Shown in pieces: positions 52,361 through 64,000 of a DNA stretch of 64,000 nucleotides. The notes beneath the pieces were generated by a model. That model made no database searches. It was not told the DNA's origin and was given only the letters and a program-made list of their open reading frames with translations. The translations under genes and the position numbers were made by a program. This DNA comes from Gigantopelta aegis. Lineage: Eukaryota > Mollusca > Gastropoda > Neomphalida > Peltospiridae. Positions within the stretch are counted from its first letter, which is position 1. The number at the start of each line of letters is the position of its first letter. The DNA is taken from positions 81,376,452 to 81,440,451 of the forward strand of contig NC_054704.1 in the NCBI RefSeq assembly GCF_016097555.1, given 5' to 3'.

Positions 52361-52608
52361 TAAAGCGCTCGGCTGATGCGCGGTCGGACTAGGATCGATC
52401 CCTGTTGGTTAGCCTATTGGGCTATTTCTCATTTCTTGTTCGAGCCAGTGCATAACGACTGGTATATCAAGTTATCCTGCATATAAAAGATTCCTGGCTG
52501 CTAATGTATACCTGTAGCAGGTTTCTTCTCTATGACTAAATGGTAAGCATACCAAATGTGCGACATCCAGTAGCCGATCATTGATAAATCAATGTGCTCT
52601 AGTGGTGT

Positions 52609-53002
52609 CATAGGCGTACGGGCTCCCATTTTTGTAGGGGTGTGGGGGGGGGGGGGGGGGGGGGGTGGGACAGGCCGATTTTTGTCCGAATTAAATGAAA
52701 ATGCCCGAATCTGAATAATAACAGATATTCAAATTGACTGCCAAACAGCTACATAGGTTTGCAAACGAATCACTACGCATTGTTATATGTCTTACAAGTG
52801 TAAAACAGATAACATTGCGTATGGTGATTTATTACTAATATTGTGGGTAGAATGATGGAAATACATGGTGAAAAGGTTTTACGCAAGCTCATTTTGTCCG
52901 AATATCTCTATATATCTTCCCCGAATTTGAGGATTTGCCTCAGCACGGGGGGGGGGGGGGGGCAGTTGCTCTCTCCTCCGCCCCGTGTCTCGTACGCTTA
53001 TG
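52609..53002. mobile_element. hAT-like MITE, CATA(A/G)GCGTACG ends, 8-base target duplication
   Basis: CATAGGCGTACGGGCTCCC at the left; CATAAGCGTACGAGACACGG inward from the right; AGTGGTGT outside both. Two long G-runs inside. Partial relatives at 11405 and 33630. Confidence 0.88.
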
Positions 53003-53147
53003 AGTGGTGTCGTTAAATAAAATATACCTTTAACAATACATTTTTACGGTTATGATGAGAGGAAACCTCGCATCCGCAAATCCCAAGCTCTACATATCTC
53101 ACCAATATCTCTCCATATATCCACGAAAAATTAGCTAAATAGCTCAG

Positions 53148-53149
<2 letters not shown>

Positions 53150-53190
<41 letters not shown>
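53150..53190. repeat. (GT)n microsatellite
   Basis: GT run. Confidence 0.95.
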
Positions 53191-53192
<2 letters not shown>

Positions 53193-53368
53193 TGCGTGAG
53201 TATTCGTGCGTGCGTGCCGTGACAGCGTGCTATAAACCTGACTTGGTATACGCACGAAATGAATGAATGAAATAATTAATTTAATTGAACGTGATTGTAT
53301 CCAGTGTTCTGCCATTGTAAGAAGTTTCCGACTAATAAAATATTTTAACGACTATAATCACATACTAA

Positions 53369-53370
<2 letters not shown>

Positions 53371-53419
<49 letters not shown>
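53371..53419. repeat. (CA)n microsatellite
   Basis: CA run. Confidence 0.95.
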
Positions 53420-53421
<2 letters not shown>

Positions 53422-53643
53422 CCCATTGCTAAAATTCCAGGAGATGTAATTTTAATATATGCATATAAGCCAAGTATGCGTTGATAATACATTTATACAA
53501 ATAAAAGATTTGTTAATTTTTGTGTTTGTATGTTTTTGTTGTGCTGTTCCTTCTTTTATCTTTCTTTCTACTTTCATTTTCACTCATTTTCACTTATTTA
53601 TAATAATTTACTTCCATTGGAAACCTGTACATATACATGTGTG

Positions 53644-53756
<113 letters not shown>

Positions 53757-53759
53757 GTA

Positions 53760-54715
53760 AATACAATGAATGGTATAGCAAACCTCAGCAAACGTCAGAA
53801 GTGTCGTCATTGTCATTATTAAACTATGGATCCAACAGACTTTCTAAACATTGTTTTCTTTCGTTGCTTGTTTTTCTTTTGTTCATTTTTCTTTTAAAAA
53901 AAAAAATTTCACTGAAAATCTGTCCCTATCTGGATACTGAAACGTAATAACAAAGTTCAAAAAGAGTTATCGGTCTTGTTGAGTGCTTCACTTCTCAATT
54001 TCTGACCGCTGATACTTTATATAAATTTATCTTAACTTTACCGCTCTTAAGTAATATTACGTTTACTGACTCTGCTATCTCTTGAATGGTTATTATAAAT
54101 CTACTTGAACCAGACCCGGTGGTCTGTCGCCTTTATCTTACAACAGGTAAATACAAATATCATCTTGCAACTAAAATCTAAATAAATGTGCAAGTAATTC
54201 TAAAGGCTGTAGTCCGTGTACCGTAAAACCTTTATTAAAAGAAAAAGAAAATTAGCTTAAAACCTACGAAACATCTATGAAATATTGCAGACATTTTCTT
54301 TTGTTTTTGGGTTTTTTGCAGGGAGAACTCGTGTCCTTGACTTATTTTCATGACGTGCATCATTAAAAATCTCGGAGATTTTGTTCCAGAAACACTTCTC
54401 CGAAGATCTATTTCTAGATAGAAGTCCGGGGGGGGGGGGGGGGGGGGGGGGATAATATCAGAATAACAGAACAAATCACCTGACATGATTGGTCACACGA
54501 TCCGGATTAAAACTATTAGTGCTAATATATCTGTTCTGATGCAACTGAATGTCGGAAATTATTACCTGCGTATGTGGTGAAAGGTACAACTAAATTTAGG
54601 ATATGATCGAATGATTACGGATCCACCCGAATGAAATTTGAATACACTTCAACCCTGGTAATTAACAAAATGGCTGCAGTAAAAAAACGTTTATCTTCAC
54701 GACATTTTTCCAGCG
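53760..54715. other. Unassigned; no gene seen
   Basis: AT-rich with a ~24-base G-run near 54427. Nothing recognised. Confidence 0.5.
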
Positions 54716-54832
54716 TACGTAGCGGGTTTTCTCTCTATGACTGTCAAAATGACCATATGTTTGACATCCAATAGCCGATGATTAATAAATCAATGTGCTC
54801 TAGGGATGTCGTTAAACAAAATAAATTTCCAC
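54716..54832 (+). mobile_element. SINE family A tail fragment
   Basis: GTAGCGGGTTTTCTCTCTAT, CCAATAGCCGATGATTAATA, GTCGTTAAACAAAATAAAT. Confidence 0.85.
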
Positions 54833-55177
54833 GGCATTTTCCATGACCGTTTTGCAATTAATGTGTAAGAAATGGGTTTAATTTGTAAGTAACAAAATCT
54901 TGCAAAATTGTTTTTAATATAATATATATTGTGTAAAGTCTCAGAGATTTCAATTATTCTGACGATTCCTACAGAGCAGCAGCAAGAGGTTATTTATGTA
55001 AATTTTATCGTAGCTAAGGCAGCACATAATTCGGTCTTTGATATGCTAGTCGTGGGGCATTGGTTATAACCTGAAAAATCAATGGGATTACAAAACAACT
55101 TTCTATAACACATGTACAACACCTGTACACCTAATATATACAGGGCCCTCGAAGTCCACGTTTGCCTACATCAGGAT

Positions 55178-56712
55178 TGTGACGGTACATGCTCTTAATT
55201 TCTTTTCGCCTGTGGCGATATTAATTGTTTTACAAGGCCGTGTGCAGTTCCAGTTGCACTTAGCCCAGATGGACAACTTGTTACGTGATACCTTGCGCGA
55301 CGGTCATCGAGCTTTTCTAATACACACCTAGCGCAGGTGTGGAGGCCATGTGGCTAGTAGTTACGTAATATCTTCGGTAGTGCTGTTTATGGCCAGGGGA
55401 TTGCTCGCGGAATGGCGACAGCCAGTCTGACGATCAGAGGAAAATATGCCGGCGTGGTGGTTGTGGAAAATCTACATGATACGTGAGGTACCGCTTTGTA
55501 ACCCCAGGCGATTTTCGCTGTCTCTGAGAGTTTTGAATAAATAGCTAGGGTTTAGAGATATCTGAGAGAACTAGGAAGGCTCCAGGGGATCACGGACGTC
55601 GTCCACTGAACGATCTATATTAGTTCAGACGGGACTTTGGTAAATATATCCCCTGCGCGTGCTGTAACCTCACCGTGGTGCAGGGGTGTAACATTCTCTT
55701 TGAGAATGGCCAATACAGCACAAATTGAAGTTTAGAGTAAAATTCGGTGTCCGTAAAATTCTGTGATATTTGTATTTGTATTTTTGCACAGTTCTTTACA
55801 CTGTTTTTGTTTAAACCTTGAATTTTTATATTGATGTTGATCATCACTTTATTTATTTGCATTACCATAGTTTGACACCCAATAGCCGATGTATTTTTCG
55901 TGCTGGGGTGTCGTTAAACATTCATTCATTCATTCATTCATTGGTAAATATATATTTTCTGCTCTGTTGTATAACCTTGATGTGATTGATGTGACTTTAA
56001 ATATCTTAATACTGTATTATACCAATATTCTTTAGACAGTGTCTTCGGTCATCTGACGAAGTAAATCGTAGACTTTTTGTTCTAACATTATACGAGTATT
56101 TGGTAATATAAAGCTTAGCCAGTCATCCTAGAAGACCTAGGTAAACTGTAGGTTATTGTCTTTATTGTGATAGGTACCAGTATTAATTCTGTATTACAAG
56201 GTTATTGAATGAGTAGTTAGGGTTAATTAAAAATTAACCAGTTAGGAATAGTGTTGTAATTCCTTTATTAATTAAGTTCCCCTGGAAGCGATTCTCCATT
56301 ATCGCACGTGTGTGTGTTAGCGTTGCTCAATTATCACACATGTGGGTGTTGTGTCACGGTGAAGTGATTAGCATATTGTGTAAACTAGACACCTAGAGAT
56401 TAACTAATTAAGTGATCAGTTCTGGGTTGTTATTATTGTTGTTGTTATTAATTAACTACTGCGGCAGTACATTTGTCAGCGTAGGTTAATACAGTTTCCA
56501 AAGTGTATTGTGTTTTTGTTGTGTTGTCTAGTGAACTAAACGTGCTATAATAATATATACTTTATATAAGATCTTATCTCTGATCATACCTAGACGAGCC
56601 ATACTAGGGTTTAACCGCCCGTTACAGAGAGATCTAATAGATATACAGTTAGGAGAGATATTTTGATAACCGTGTTTCATTCAGTTACGGGTATTATAGA
56701 ATCCCCGAGACA
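55178..56712 (+). mobile_element. Solo LTR (LTR retrotransposon fossil), copy 2, carrying a SINE
   Basis: Begins TGTGACGGTACATGCTC and ends ATCCCCGAGACA. AGGAT lies directly outside both ends: a perfect 5-base target duplication. Without the SINE-like insertion at 55650-55941 it is about 1.24 kb, close to copy 1. No internal region. The two copies differ by scattered substitutions and small indels, so neither insertion is very recent. Confidence 0.9.
55650..55941 (+). mobile_element. SINE family E-type insertion inside the LTR
   Basis: GGTAAATATAT precedes and follows it, as a target duplication; copy 1 of the LTR has only one. It ends AATAGCCGATGTATTTTTCG, CTGGGGTGTCGTTAAACATT and (CATT)n. 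Confidence 0.82.
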
Positions 56713-56929
56713 AGGATTAAAGAACAGAAATGCTGCATTCAGAATGCCCCCAGCAAGTTAGTAAGATGACACACGATTTAGAAGCTTAAAAGGGACATTC
56801 CAAATTCAATAGCACCAAAACCAACCTCTCGCCTGTTACCGACTCCCTTTCTTGTCCTGGACGTAGGAGTAGTCCAGTTTTGCTTAACCCATTTTTGGCT
56901 TTCTATATTCAATATTAACTATTATTTAT

Positions 56930-56949
56930 GGGGGGGGGGGGGGGGGGGT
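56930..56949. repeat. G homopolymer
   Basis: About 19 G residues. Confidence 0.95.
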
Positions 56950-57042
56950 CTGACGGGCCTGATAGGATGCTTGTTACATGGTATCCGGCCCGTAGGAACA
57001 ATATTTGGAGTGGGGGAAAACAATCTCTAGTGAAGCAGGTAT

Positions 57043-57210
57043 CTGAAAATTGCGAGAACGATAGTTTCGTTCATGCGTCGTTCGCATTAGTCCACTTTTC
57101 CTTAACCCATTTTTTGTTTGCGCATTAAATTTAGGGTTACGCAAAAAACAAAGTGGGTTACCTGAATTTGTTTTTGCGTAACCCATAAATGGTTCGCGCC
57201 AATTTTCAAT
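57043..57210. mobile_element. Small MITE-like repeat, copy 1
   Basis: GAAAATTGCGAGAACGATAG at one end, GCGCCAATTTTCAATT at the other; inside GGGTTACGCAAAAAAC and TTTTTGCGTAACCC are inverted. Second copy at 59510-59690. Confidence 0.65.
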
Positions 57211-57219
57211 TATCAGTGG

Positions 57220-57690
57220 CCCTGGGAGTTGTCTCGTGGAGGGGCACAAGTAAGATGTGTTATTATTTATTTATTTCTATCAAGCAGGATTTTCGATATC
57301 GGCGGATTTTGAATAGTTACAAAGTTCCAATGTTATTCGAAAAAAAAATGTCTCGAGTATTTACGGTAAATCCGTTTGGCAATATATTGGAATCTAACAC
57401 TGTGGGGGTTTATCTCTGTAGAACATGGGAGATTTACAAGCTCACTGGGTGTTTGAACCGCGTCTCGCAGAGAGGGAGAAACGGAATTGCTGATAAAAAC
57501 GTGTAACTGCTACCCAGGTTACACCGCGGTTCATGTGACCCAGAACGTGACCTCCCCACCCAGGCGGGGTTCGAGACAGATAGTATCTGTGGTTTGGCGG
57601 AAATATGAATCGCCTCCCCTGAATAAGCAGATGGCGCGGTGATAGAACTGTCACGCGTGATACCTGTATAGCTAAATAAACGCAGGATGG
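57220..57690. other. Unassigned; no gene seen
   Basis: Short open frames only, no family motif. Confidence 0.4.
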
Positions 57691-57696
57691 TTTGCT

Positions 57697-57800
57697 CTAA
57701 CCGATTAGCAGCAAGGGGGATTTTACAGGCATTTCCGCGAAGACTGGTGAATATAATTCAGTGGATCAGTAGCCTTATTCCTGGTTCAACCAGTGCCTCA
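57697..57800 (-). mobile_element. Diverged SINE family A remnant
   Basis: CCGATTAGCAGCAAGGGGGA and TTCAACCAGTGCC recall the reversed body; weak. Confidence 0.4.
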
Positions 57801-57873
57801 TCAAATTCTGTGGTATTATAGTTTTGTCCCTGGGAAACATGAGTCTTAGCTGCCATGTTAGTAGAAGCGCGCA

Positions 57874-58188
<315 letters not shown>

Positions 58189-58199
58189 CAGGCGTCAAC

Positions 58200-59115
58200 A
58201 TTAAAAAACAAAACAAAAAACAAACAAAACATTCCAATATGTCAGAGACCAAAATATTTATTAGCCGTAGATTCCAAATGAGCCTAGCGATGCACTCTAC
58301 TACATTTAAATCAGTGAACATGATCACATGTTTATACATGTATACTAAAAACAAAACCCAACTAGGTGGACATAGATGATCAAAGCATCATCATTTTACT
58401 GTTGAATAATTTTAATAAATACACAAATCAGTTAGAATTCGATTATTAACGAATTATGTATTGATTTAATATTTAATTTTAGGGAATAATGCAATCATTG
58501 GTTATATAACTTTCTGTAGATGTGGGTTGGGAGGTGTCTTCGTTTTCCTTTTTAAATTTTTTCCCTCTTTTTTATTTGGGGGGACGGGGGATATGTGTCG
58601 TGTTGTTGTTTTGTTTTTTGTTTTCGTTTCATTATAAATGTTTTGTTTACAATTCACGATCGAAATGCGATGCTACTACAAACATTAACGACTTGAAACA
58701 CAAAGACACAAAAAAACATAATATTAAATGTTAAACAAAAACTGTGTTAGCCATGAATCATGTTACAATGGCTTAAAAGTAAGGAATGTCAATTTTAATT
58801 ATCTTAAGTAGCTTTGACAAATATACTTACCAGCTGCTTATTTGTTTTCGCAAGAACGGTCGTGATTTTTAGTTAATATTCCATTTTTCTTTCTAGATGT
58901 ATATATTTCATGTAAAATATATTTCATCTTTTCCAGATCACAATAATGGGTGTATGCCGGAGTTTAGATGACGTATCGGACTTTGATGTTAAAAGACGTA
59001 TATATACACTGTTGAAACATTTACTGCCTGTTTTATAAACGCTTGTTAAAGATCTAAGGAACATAATGGTATATATAGTATGTCTGGTAATCGTCTGTTG
59101 GAGGCTGCATGTGTA
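58200..59115. other. Unassigned; no gene seen
   Basis: AT-rich unique-looking DNA. Confidence 0.45.
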
Positions 59116-59128
59116 CTTTCTCAACTTA

Positions 59129-59462
59129 CGGGCGGGACGTATAGCCAAGTGGTAAAAGCGTTCGCTTGATGCGCGGTCAGTCTAGGATCGATTCCCATCG
59201 GTGGACCTATTGGGCTATTTCTCGTTCCAGCCAGTGCTCCACAACTGAGGTAACAAAGGCCGTGGTATGTACTATCCTGTCTGTGGGATGGTGCATATAA
59301 AAGATCCATTGTTGCTAATCGAAAAGAGTAGCCCATGAAGTGGCGACAGCGGGTTTCCTCTCTCAATATTTGTGTGGTCCTTAACCATAATGTCTGACGC
59401 CATATACCCGTAAATAAAATGTGTTGAGTGCGTCGTTAAATAAAACATTTCCTTCCTTCCTT
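59129..59462 (+). mobile_element. SINE family A, full length with target duplication
   Basis: Head GGGCGGGACGTATAGCCAAG to the (CCTT)n tail. TTCTCAACTTAC flanks both sides. One of the best-preserved copies. Confidence 0.95.
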
Positions 59463-59509
59463 CTCAACTTACATATCTGTTAATGTGACTATATCTATAA
59501 AGTCAGGTT

Positions 59510-59690
59510 TCTAAAAATTGCGAGAACGATCATTTTGTTCGCGCGTCGTTCGCCTTATTTGTCTAGTTTCGCATTAAATTTAGGACAATATTTATATGGT
59601 CATGATGGGTTACGCAAAAAAAACGAAGCGGGTTACCTGAATTTATATTTACGTAACCCATAAATGGTTCACGCCAATTTTCATTTAGAT
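59510..59690. mobile_element. Small MITE-like repeat, copy 2
   Basis: AAAATTGCGAGAACGATCAT, GGGTTACGCAAAAAAAACGA, TTTACGTAACCCATAAATGG, CACGCCAATTTTCATTT. Confidence 0.65.
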
Positions 59691-59801
59691 TGAATTAACA
59701 TGTATGTGTGTATCGATCTTCCTGTCTGTCTGTCTGTCGGCTTGTCTGTCGGCATAACAACAGCAGATAGGCTGGGACTTTTTGTTTTTCATCCTTTTTT
59801 T

Positions 59802-59811
<10 letters not shown>

Positions 59812-59840
<29 letters not shown>
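59812..59840. repeat. G homopolymer after a T-run
   Basis: About 29 G residues following about 18 T residues. Confidence 0.95.
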
Positions 59841-59841
<1 letters not shown>

Positions 59842-59904
59842 TTTTTTTCATTCTTTGTTTGTTTATTGTTTATTGTTGTTTGTTTTTTGTGGGTTTTTTG
59901 GTAA

Positions 59905-60050
59905 GTGCTGGGTCGCCATTAGTTCAGTCGGTAGAGCGTTCACCTAAGGTGTTTGGGTCGTAGGATCAAACCTTGATAGACCCACTGAGATATCAAATAC
60001 CGTGGTATGTACTGCCTTGTCTTTATTTACATTATTGCTGATAAAAAAAT
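59905..60050 (+). mobile_element. SINE with another tRNA-like head, truncated
   Basis: GGTCGCCATTAGTTCAGTCG, GTAGAGCGTTCACC, GGGTCGTAGGATCAAACC, then ATATCAAATACCGTGGTATG of the shared body; it stops soon after. Confidence 0.7.
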
Positions 60051-60355
60051 GTAGAGGGACATTTTGTTTGGCTTGAATTTACTTTATAGTACAGCACTTT
60101 GTTTTTACAGGACAGCCCCAAGGATTGATCATCTTGCGACTCGTGTCAGAAAAACCATCTACCAAAGGATTCGTGCCTGAAACTATTATTCTCTTGTATT
60201 TATGGGTGTGTGAGTCCTGATATTCAATTAGTCTAGCTCAAACACGCTGTTCTGAGCACACTAATCAGCTACAATCGATTGCGTGGCTAAAAGGCATTTA
60301 TTTAAAACGACTGATTCGTTCTTACATGTAACTGATAACAAAACGTATTTTGGAC

Positions 60356-60357
<2 letters not shown>

Positions 60358-60399
<42 letters not shown>

Positions 60400-60462
60400 C
60401 ATACATACATACATATATAGATATATATAGATATATATATATATACATATATATATATATGG
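60358..60462. repeat. (TA)n and (ACAT)n tracts
   Basis: TA run, then ACATACATACAT and ATAGATATAT variants. Confidence 0.93.
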
Positions 60463-60577
60463 TTTCAAAAGAAAGATAAATTAATTTTAATTCCATCAGC
60501 AATTTATTATAAAAGACATTTTATCTATTACGTACGATGTTTCTGCATTTAACTTTCATTTTCATTAACGTTCTTAA

Positions 60578-60917
60578 AGGGACATACCCTAGTTTTTAAA
60601 CACTAAGGAATATTTTCGGGGGTTTTTGACAATTGAAATCATACTTTACTTATGGTTTAGATTATCAATGTCCGTACATTCGAAGTGTTTTGGGTCATCT
60701 TGGTGTTTTTAATATCACAAAATGCATTTCTCATATTTTTAAAAACGCATTAGCGTCTGAGAAGTAACAGTTATGGAGTCGAATTCTAGTCTATTTTTAG
60801 AGGGTATTTCATCATTTTAAAATCACTCAATTCTAACTTTATCCAAATGTGTTACAGGTTTATAGATTAAGTAAACTTAGTGTTAATTTTCACGGGTTGA
60901 AACTATTGTCTGTCCCT
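60578..60917. mobile_element. TTAA-flanked MITE (AGGGACA ends)
   Basis: TTAA|AGGGACATACCCTAG at left and TTGTCTGTCCCT|TTAA at right. piggyBac-type target; non-coding. Confidence 0.82.
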
Positions 60918-61129
60918 TTAATGACCTCAAATCTTACTTACTTGTGCGAAGATTAATTTGCAGGTGCGCAAATAAATTAAAATATTTTATTTGACGTTTT
61001 ACGACATTGTCACAGAGACAAGAATTTTAATTACCGAGTACCTGTACTGCAGCCGAGAAATGAATCCAGTATGTTTTAGAGGAAGGTGTCATCTGTCATC
61101 ATAAAATGGATGGCTGTGTGTGGTACTGG

Positions 61130-61562
61130 TGCTGGTGGTTTTAATGGTGATGTTGATGATGATGATGATGATGATGATGGTAATGTTGGTGATGATGGTC
61201 ATGTGTACGGTGGTGGTGGTGGTGGTGGTGGTGATGATGATGATGATGGTAGTACTGGTGATGTTAGCCATGTATATGGTGCTGGTGGTGATGATGATGA
61301 TGGTGATGGTGATGGTGGTTTTAATGATGGTGATGATGATGATAATGATGGTGGTTTTAATGATGATGATGGTGGTGGTAATGATGATGATGATGGTGGT
61401 GGTGGTGGTGATGATTATGGTGGTAATGGTGGTGGTGAGGAGGAAGAGGATGGTAGTGACTATGACGATGATCATGTGTATGTTGGTGGTGGTGATGGTG
61501 ATGATAACGAAGATGGTGATGATAATAGTGATGATGAAGTTGATGATGATGATCATGATGAT
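61130..61562. repeat. (GAT/GGT)n triplet-rich minisatellite
   Basis: Irregular GATGAT/GGTGGT triplets with TTTTAATG islands. Open in several frames for that reason (Asp/Gly-rich on plus). Confidence 0.93.
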
Positions 61563-61658
61563 TTATTTTGTTCATTTATTCAATTAAGCTTCAAGCATCA
61601 TATCCTAGACTTTTTTCTTCAGTGATATGGCATGATATCATCATAATGCGAAAGCAGA

Positions 61659-61660
<2 letters not shown>

Positions 61661-61727
<67 letters not shown>
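61661..61727. repeat. (TA)n microsatellite
   Basis: TA run. Confidence 0.97.
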
Positions 61728-61730
<3 letters not shown>

Positions 61731-61826
61731 TACTATCACAAGTTATTGTATTGAGATCGAGACTTTAAATTTCCACTCTCAACATTCAGTTATCTACTTC
61801 ATTTTTCATGAAACTTTCAATTGCCT

Positions 61827-61829
<3 letters not shown>

Positions 61830-61907
<78 letters not shown>
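61830..61907. repeat. (CT)n microsatellite
   Basis: CT run. Confidence 0.97.
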
Positions 61908-61911
<4 letters not shown>

Positions 61912-61954
61912 CTCTGTTCAAATCTTCAAGGAACTTTCTTTCACTTCTCTCTAC

Positions 61955-62047
61955 CATCTTAACCATATGTTTTACGCCATATAACCGTAAATAAAATGTG
62001 TTGTGTACAATGTAAAATAAAACATTTCCTTCCTTCCTTCCTTCCTT
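61955..62047 (+). mobile_element. SINE family A 3' tail
   Basis: CTTAACCATATGTTTTACGC, CATATAACCGTAAATAAAAT and (CCTT)n. Confidence 0.85.
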
Positions 62048-62085
62048 CTCTCTACCATGTAACATTTAGTTGTCTGCCTTATTGT

Positions 62086-62328
62086 ATCTTGGGGTCGGTT
62101 TGGGATCGATCACGTCGGTGGGCCCACTGGGCTATTTCTCGTTCTAGTCGGTGCACCAAGACTGGTATATCAAAGGTCACGGTATGTGCTATCTTGTCTG
62201 TGGGATAATCCATATAAAAGACCCCTTGCAACTAATGACTATATGTCATAATTACCAAATGTTTGACATCCAGTAGCCGATGATTAATAAATCAATGTAC
62301 TCTAGTGGTGTCGTTAAAAAAAAAAACT
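62086..62328 (+). mobile_element. SINE family A, first ~25 bases missing
   Basis: GGGTCGGTTTGGGATCGATC, body, CCAGTAGCCGATGATTAATA, GTGGTGTCGTTAAAAAAAAA. Confidence 0.9.
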
Positions 62329-62329
62329 T

Positions 62330-62930
62330 ATTTTAGTGTACCTTGTTTCTTTCCATCATGCGTGACAGAGTGTAGAATTAAACTGTTCAACTATAAATTT
62401 GTCTAGAACATAGTTTTGTGGGGTTTTGGAGGGTTTTTTAGTGCCAGTTGATTTAGTATGCAAAATAAAAGATTGCAAATATTGTTGAAAACTAACGGCG
62501 TTAGCGTCTTTGTAATTGCCACATCAAACTCGCTTCCTCGTGTCTTCTAATTCCCACAATTACTGTTGGAAGCTAATAAACCACGGCTAATGACGTGCCA
62601 CGGCTTTTTACAGCTGAGCGTGTCGGCACACTCGTTCAAAATAAGGACATCATTAGGGTCCAAACGCAGATTGAGAGTCTGTCTCGACATTAAATTAGGA
62701 ACGCGTGAGGCAGCAAGATGCGGCTTAATAAATCTTTGATTGAGATTTTAGTTCCGGTTTTCTTTCCTTTTTTTCAGCACACATCTTAGTTTAATGGTCT
62801 ATGGTTGGGGTGTCACAATGTAGAGAATCGGCCATGTGACGTGGGATGTTAGGTGAAGGTGTAGATACTTTAGCGTAAAATATTTTTTGGACGATATACG
62901 GTAATTTTCAGTTTACATTGAAACAAACTT
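62330..62930. other. Unassigned; no gene seen
   Basis: Non-coding, no repeat recognised. Confidence 0.45.
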
Positions 62931-62934
62931 TGGA

Positions 62935-63276
62935 CGTTGTTTTTGTTTTGTTTTGTTTGGTATGGTTTTGATTCGTTTGGTTTGATTTTGATTGGTTGGG
63001 TTTGGTTTGATTTGGTATGGTTTTGATTCATTTGGTTTGGTTTTGTTTTGATTCATTTGGTTTGGTTTGGTATGGTTTTGATTCGTTTGGTTTGGTTTGG
63101 TATGGTTTTGATTCGTTTTGTTTTGTTTGGTTTGGTTTGGTTTGGTTTGGTATGGTTTGGTTTGGTTTGGTTTGGTATTATTTTGATTCGTTTGGTTTGG
63201 TTTTGATTGGTTTTATTTTCATTGGTTGGGTTTGGTTTGATTTGATTTGGATTTTGTTTTGTTGTTCTTTGTTTGG

Positions 63277-63340
<64 letters not shown>

Positions 63341-63345
63341 ATATA
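62935..63345. repeat. TTTGG-rich minisatellite then (GT)n
   Basis: TTTGGTTTGGTATGGTTTTG-like units with GATTCGTTTGG, then a GT run from about 63281. Confidence 0.93.
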
Positions 63346-63839
63346 TTGTTTGTTTTTGTTTTTAATGGGTGTTTTAGGATGTATTTTATTACGCGTGCAA
63401 TCAAGCAAGCACGCATGCATACAAACGCGCAGACCTATACATGTATATATATATATATATATACATCTGTATAATATGTAACATGTCAAGAAAGAGAAAG
63501 ATTGTTTATCGTGTGACAGCTCAAGACGTTTTTATTATGTGTTTATTGCATTGCTTATTACGAGGCTAAAACGTAACTGGGTCGTCGCGACTACAGCCCT
63601 GATTCAAACAATTGTCATTCCGTCTTTCATATCACGTATGAGATAGGAAAAGACTTTAAAGGCTGTGTTAAGACCTACTAGTACCCCTACATATACACCA
63701 GCAGGTATAAAAGAATAGTTTAAAGTGACATCCATCCGCCCCACACCTACTAACATACCTCGATGTGATCATTTCTGGAACACATATAATACCATTTAAT
63801 TTATAGCACAGTTGAAGAAAAGGAAATGTTTTAGTTAAC

Positions 63840-64000
63840 TATGCACTCAACACATTTTATTTAAGGTTATATGGCGTCGGACATATGGTTAAGGACTTCA
63901 TGGGCTACACTTTTCGATTAGCAGCAAGGGATCTTTTATATGCACCATTCCAGAGACAGGATAGTACATACCACGGCCTTTGTTACTCCAGTTCTGGAGC
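63840..64000 (-). mobile_element. SINE family A (minus), runs off the window
   Basis: ACTCAACACATTTTATTTAA, ATGGCGTCGGACATATGG, GCAGCAAGGGATCTTTTATA. The head lies past 64000. Confidence 0.9.

Larger units (their letters stand above)
51568..53040 (+). mobile_element. SINE family A copy split by two MITEs
   Basis: Parts: ...CAGTGGTAA (to 51582), AAGCGCTCGGCTGATGCGCG to GTGCTCTAGTGGTGT (52361-52608), and GTCGTTAAATAAAATATACC (from about 53008). Removing 51583-52360 plus one TAA and 52609-53002 plus one AGTGGTGT gives back the ordinary SINE order. Confidence 0.85.

Noticed and set aside
59905-59975. Functional tRNA gene
   Set aside because: It has A- and B-box-like parts but runs straight into the shared SINE body; a proper acceptor stem is not seen, so it is a SINE head.
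61086-61625. 179-codon Asp/Gly-rich protein
   Set aside because: It is the translation of a GAT/GGT triplet repeat, also open in other frames; no upstream gene structure.

Overview
The window is eukaryotic: intron-rich, AT-rich and full of SINEs, MITEs and microsatellites. The SINE set (tRNA-headed SINEs sharing one body and a TTCC or AAAC-type tail), the large introns and the two host genes point to a lophotrochozoan, most likely a mollusc. I cannot name a species from sequence alone.

Two host genes can be read on the + strand, with every splice junction agreeing in phase. (1) Positions 723-21244 hold nine exons of a DEG/ENaC-family sodium channel. The N-terminus and TM1 lie left of the window; the extracellular domain, TM2 and stop codon are present. 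One 886-base exon adds roughly 235 residues, with N-glycosylation sequons, between the CxC motif and the strand leading to TM2. (2) Positions 30585-45423 hold a complete six-exon, 306-residue METTL24-like (Methyltransf_22) protein with an N-terminal membrane anchor and one GC-AG intron. No convincing host gene was found right of 45423.

The most unusual structure is in the channel gene. Two separate intronic tandem arrays are each built from an exon-intron boundary. At 13241-13835 a 71-base unit repeats the 3' end of the exon at 13199-13258 with its 5' splice site. At 16505-17650 a ~102-base unit repeats the 3' splice site and first ~45 bases of the TM2 exon at 20108. The channel gene is thus filled with decoy donors and decoy acceptors.

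The rest is a layered record of transposition. 3839-10828: a Tc1/mariner element in (TA)n, and a second Tc1/mariner element nested in a pogo/Tigger-like element, both with open transposase frames. 21.2-30.5 kb (intergenic): a long hairpin, a decayed zinc-knuckle ORF, a pogo-like palindromic MITE, a solo LTR and a Mutator-like TIR element. 30.7-45 kb: introns with SINEs, a truncated LINE carrying a Mutator-like MITE with a 9-base target duplication, and a CCAAT-containing minisatellite with a higher-order duplication. 45.5-64 kb: LINE remnants, a 1-kb foldback element with a TTAA MITE inside, a SINE split by two different MITEs, a second solo LTR with a SINE inside, and long dinucleotide tracts.
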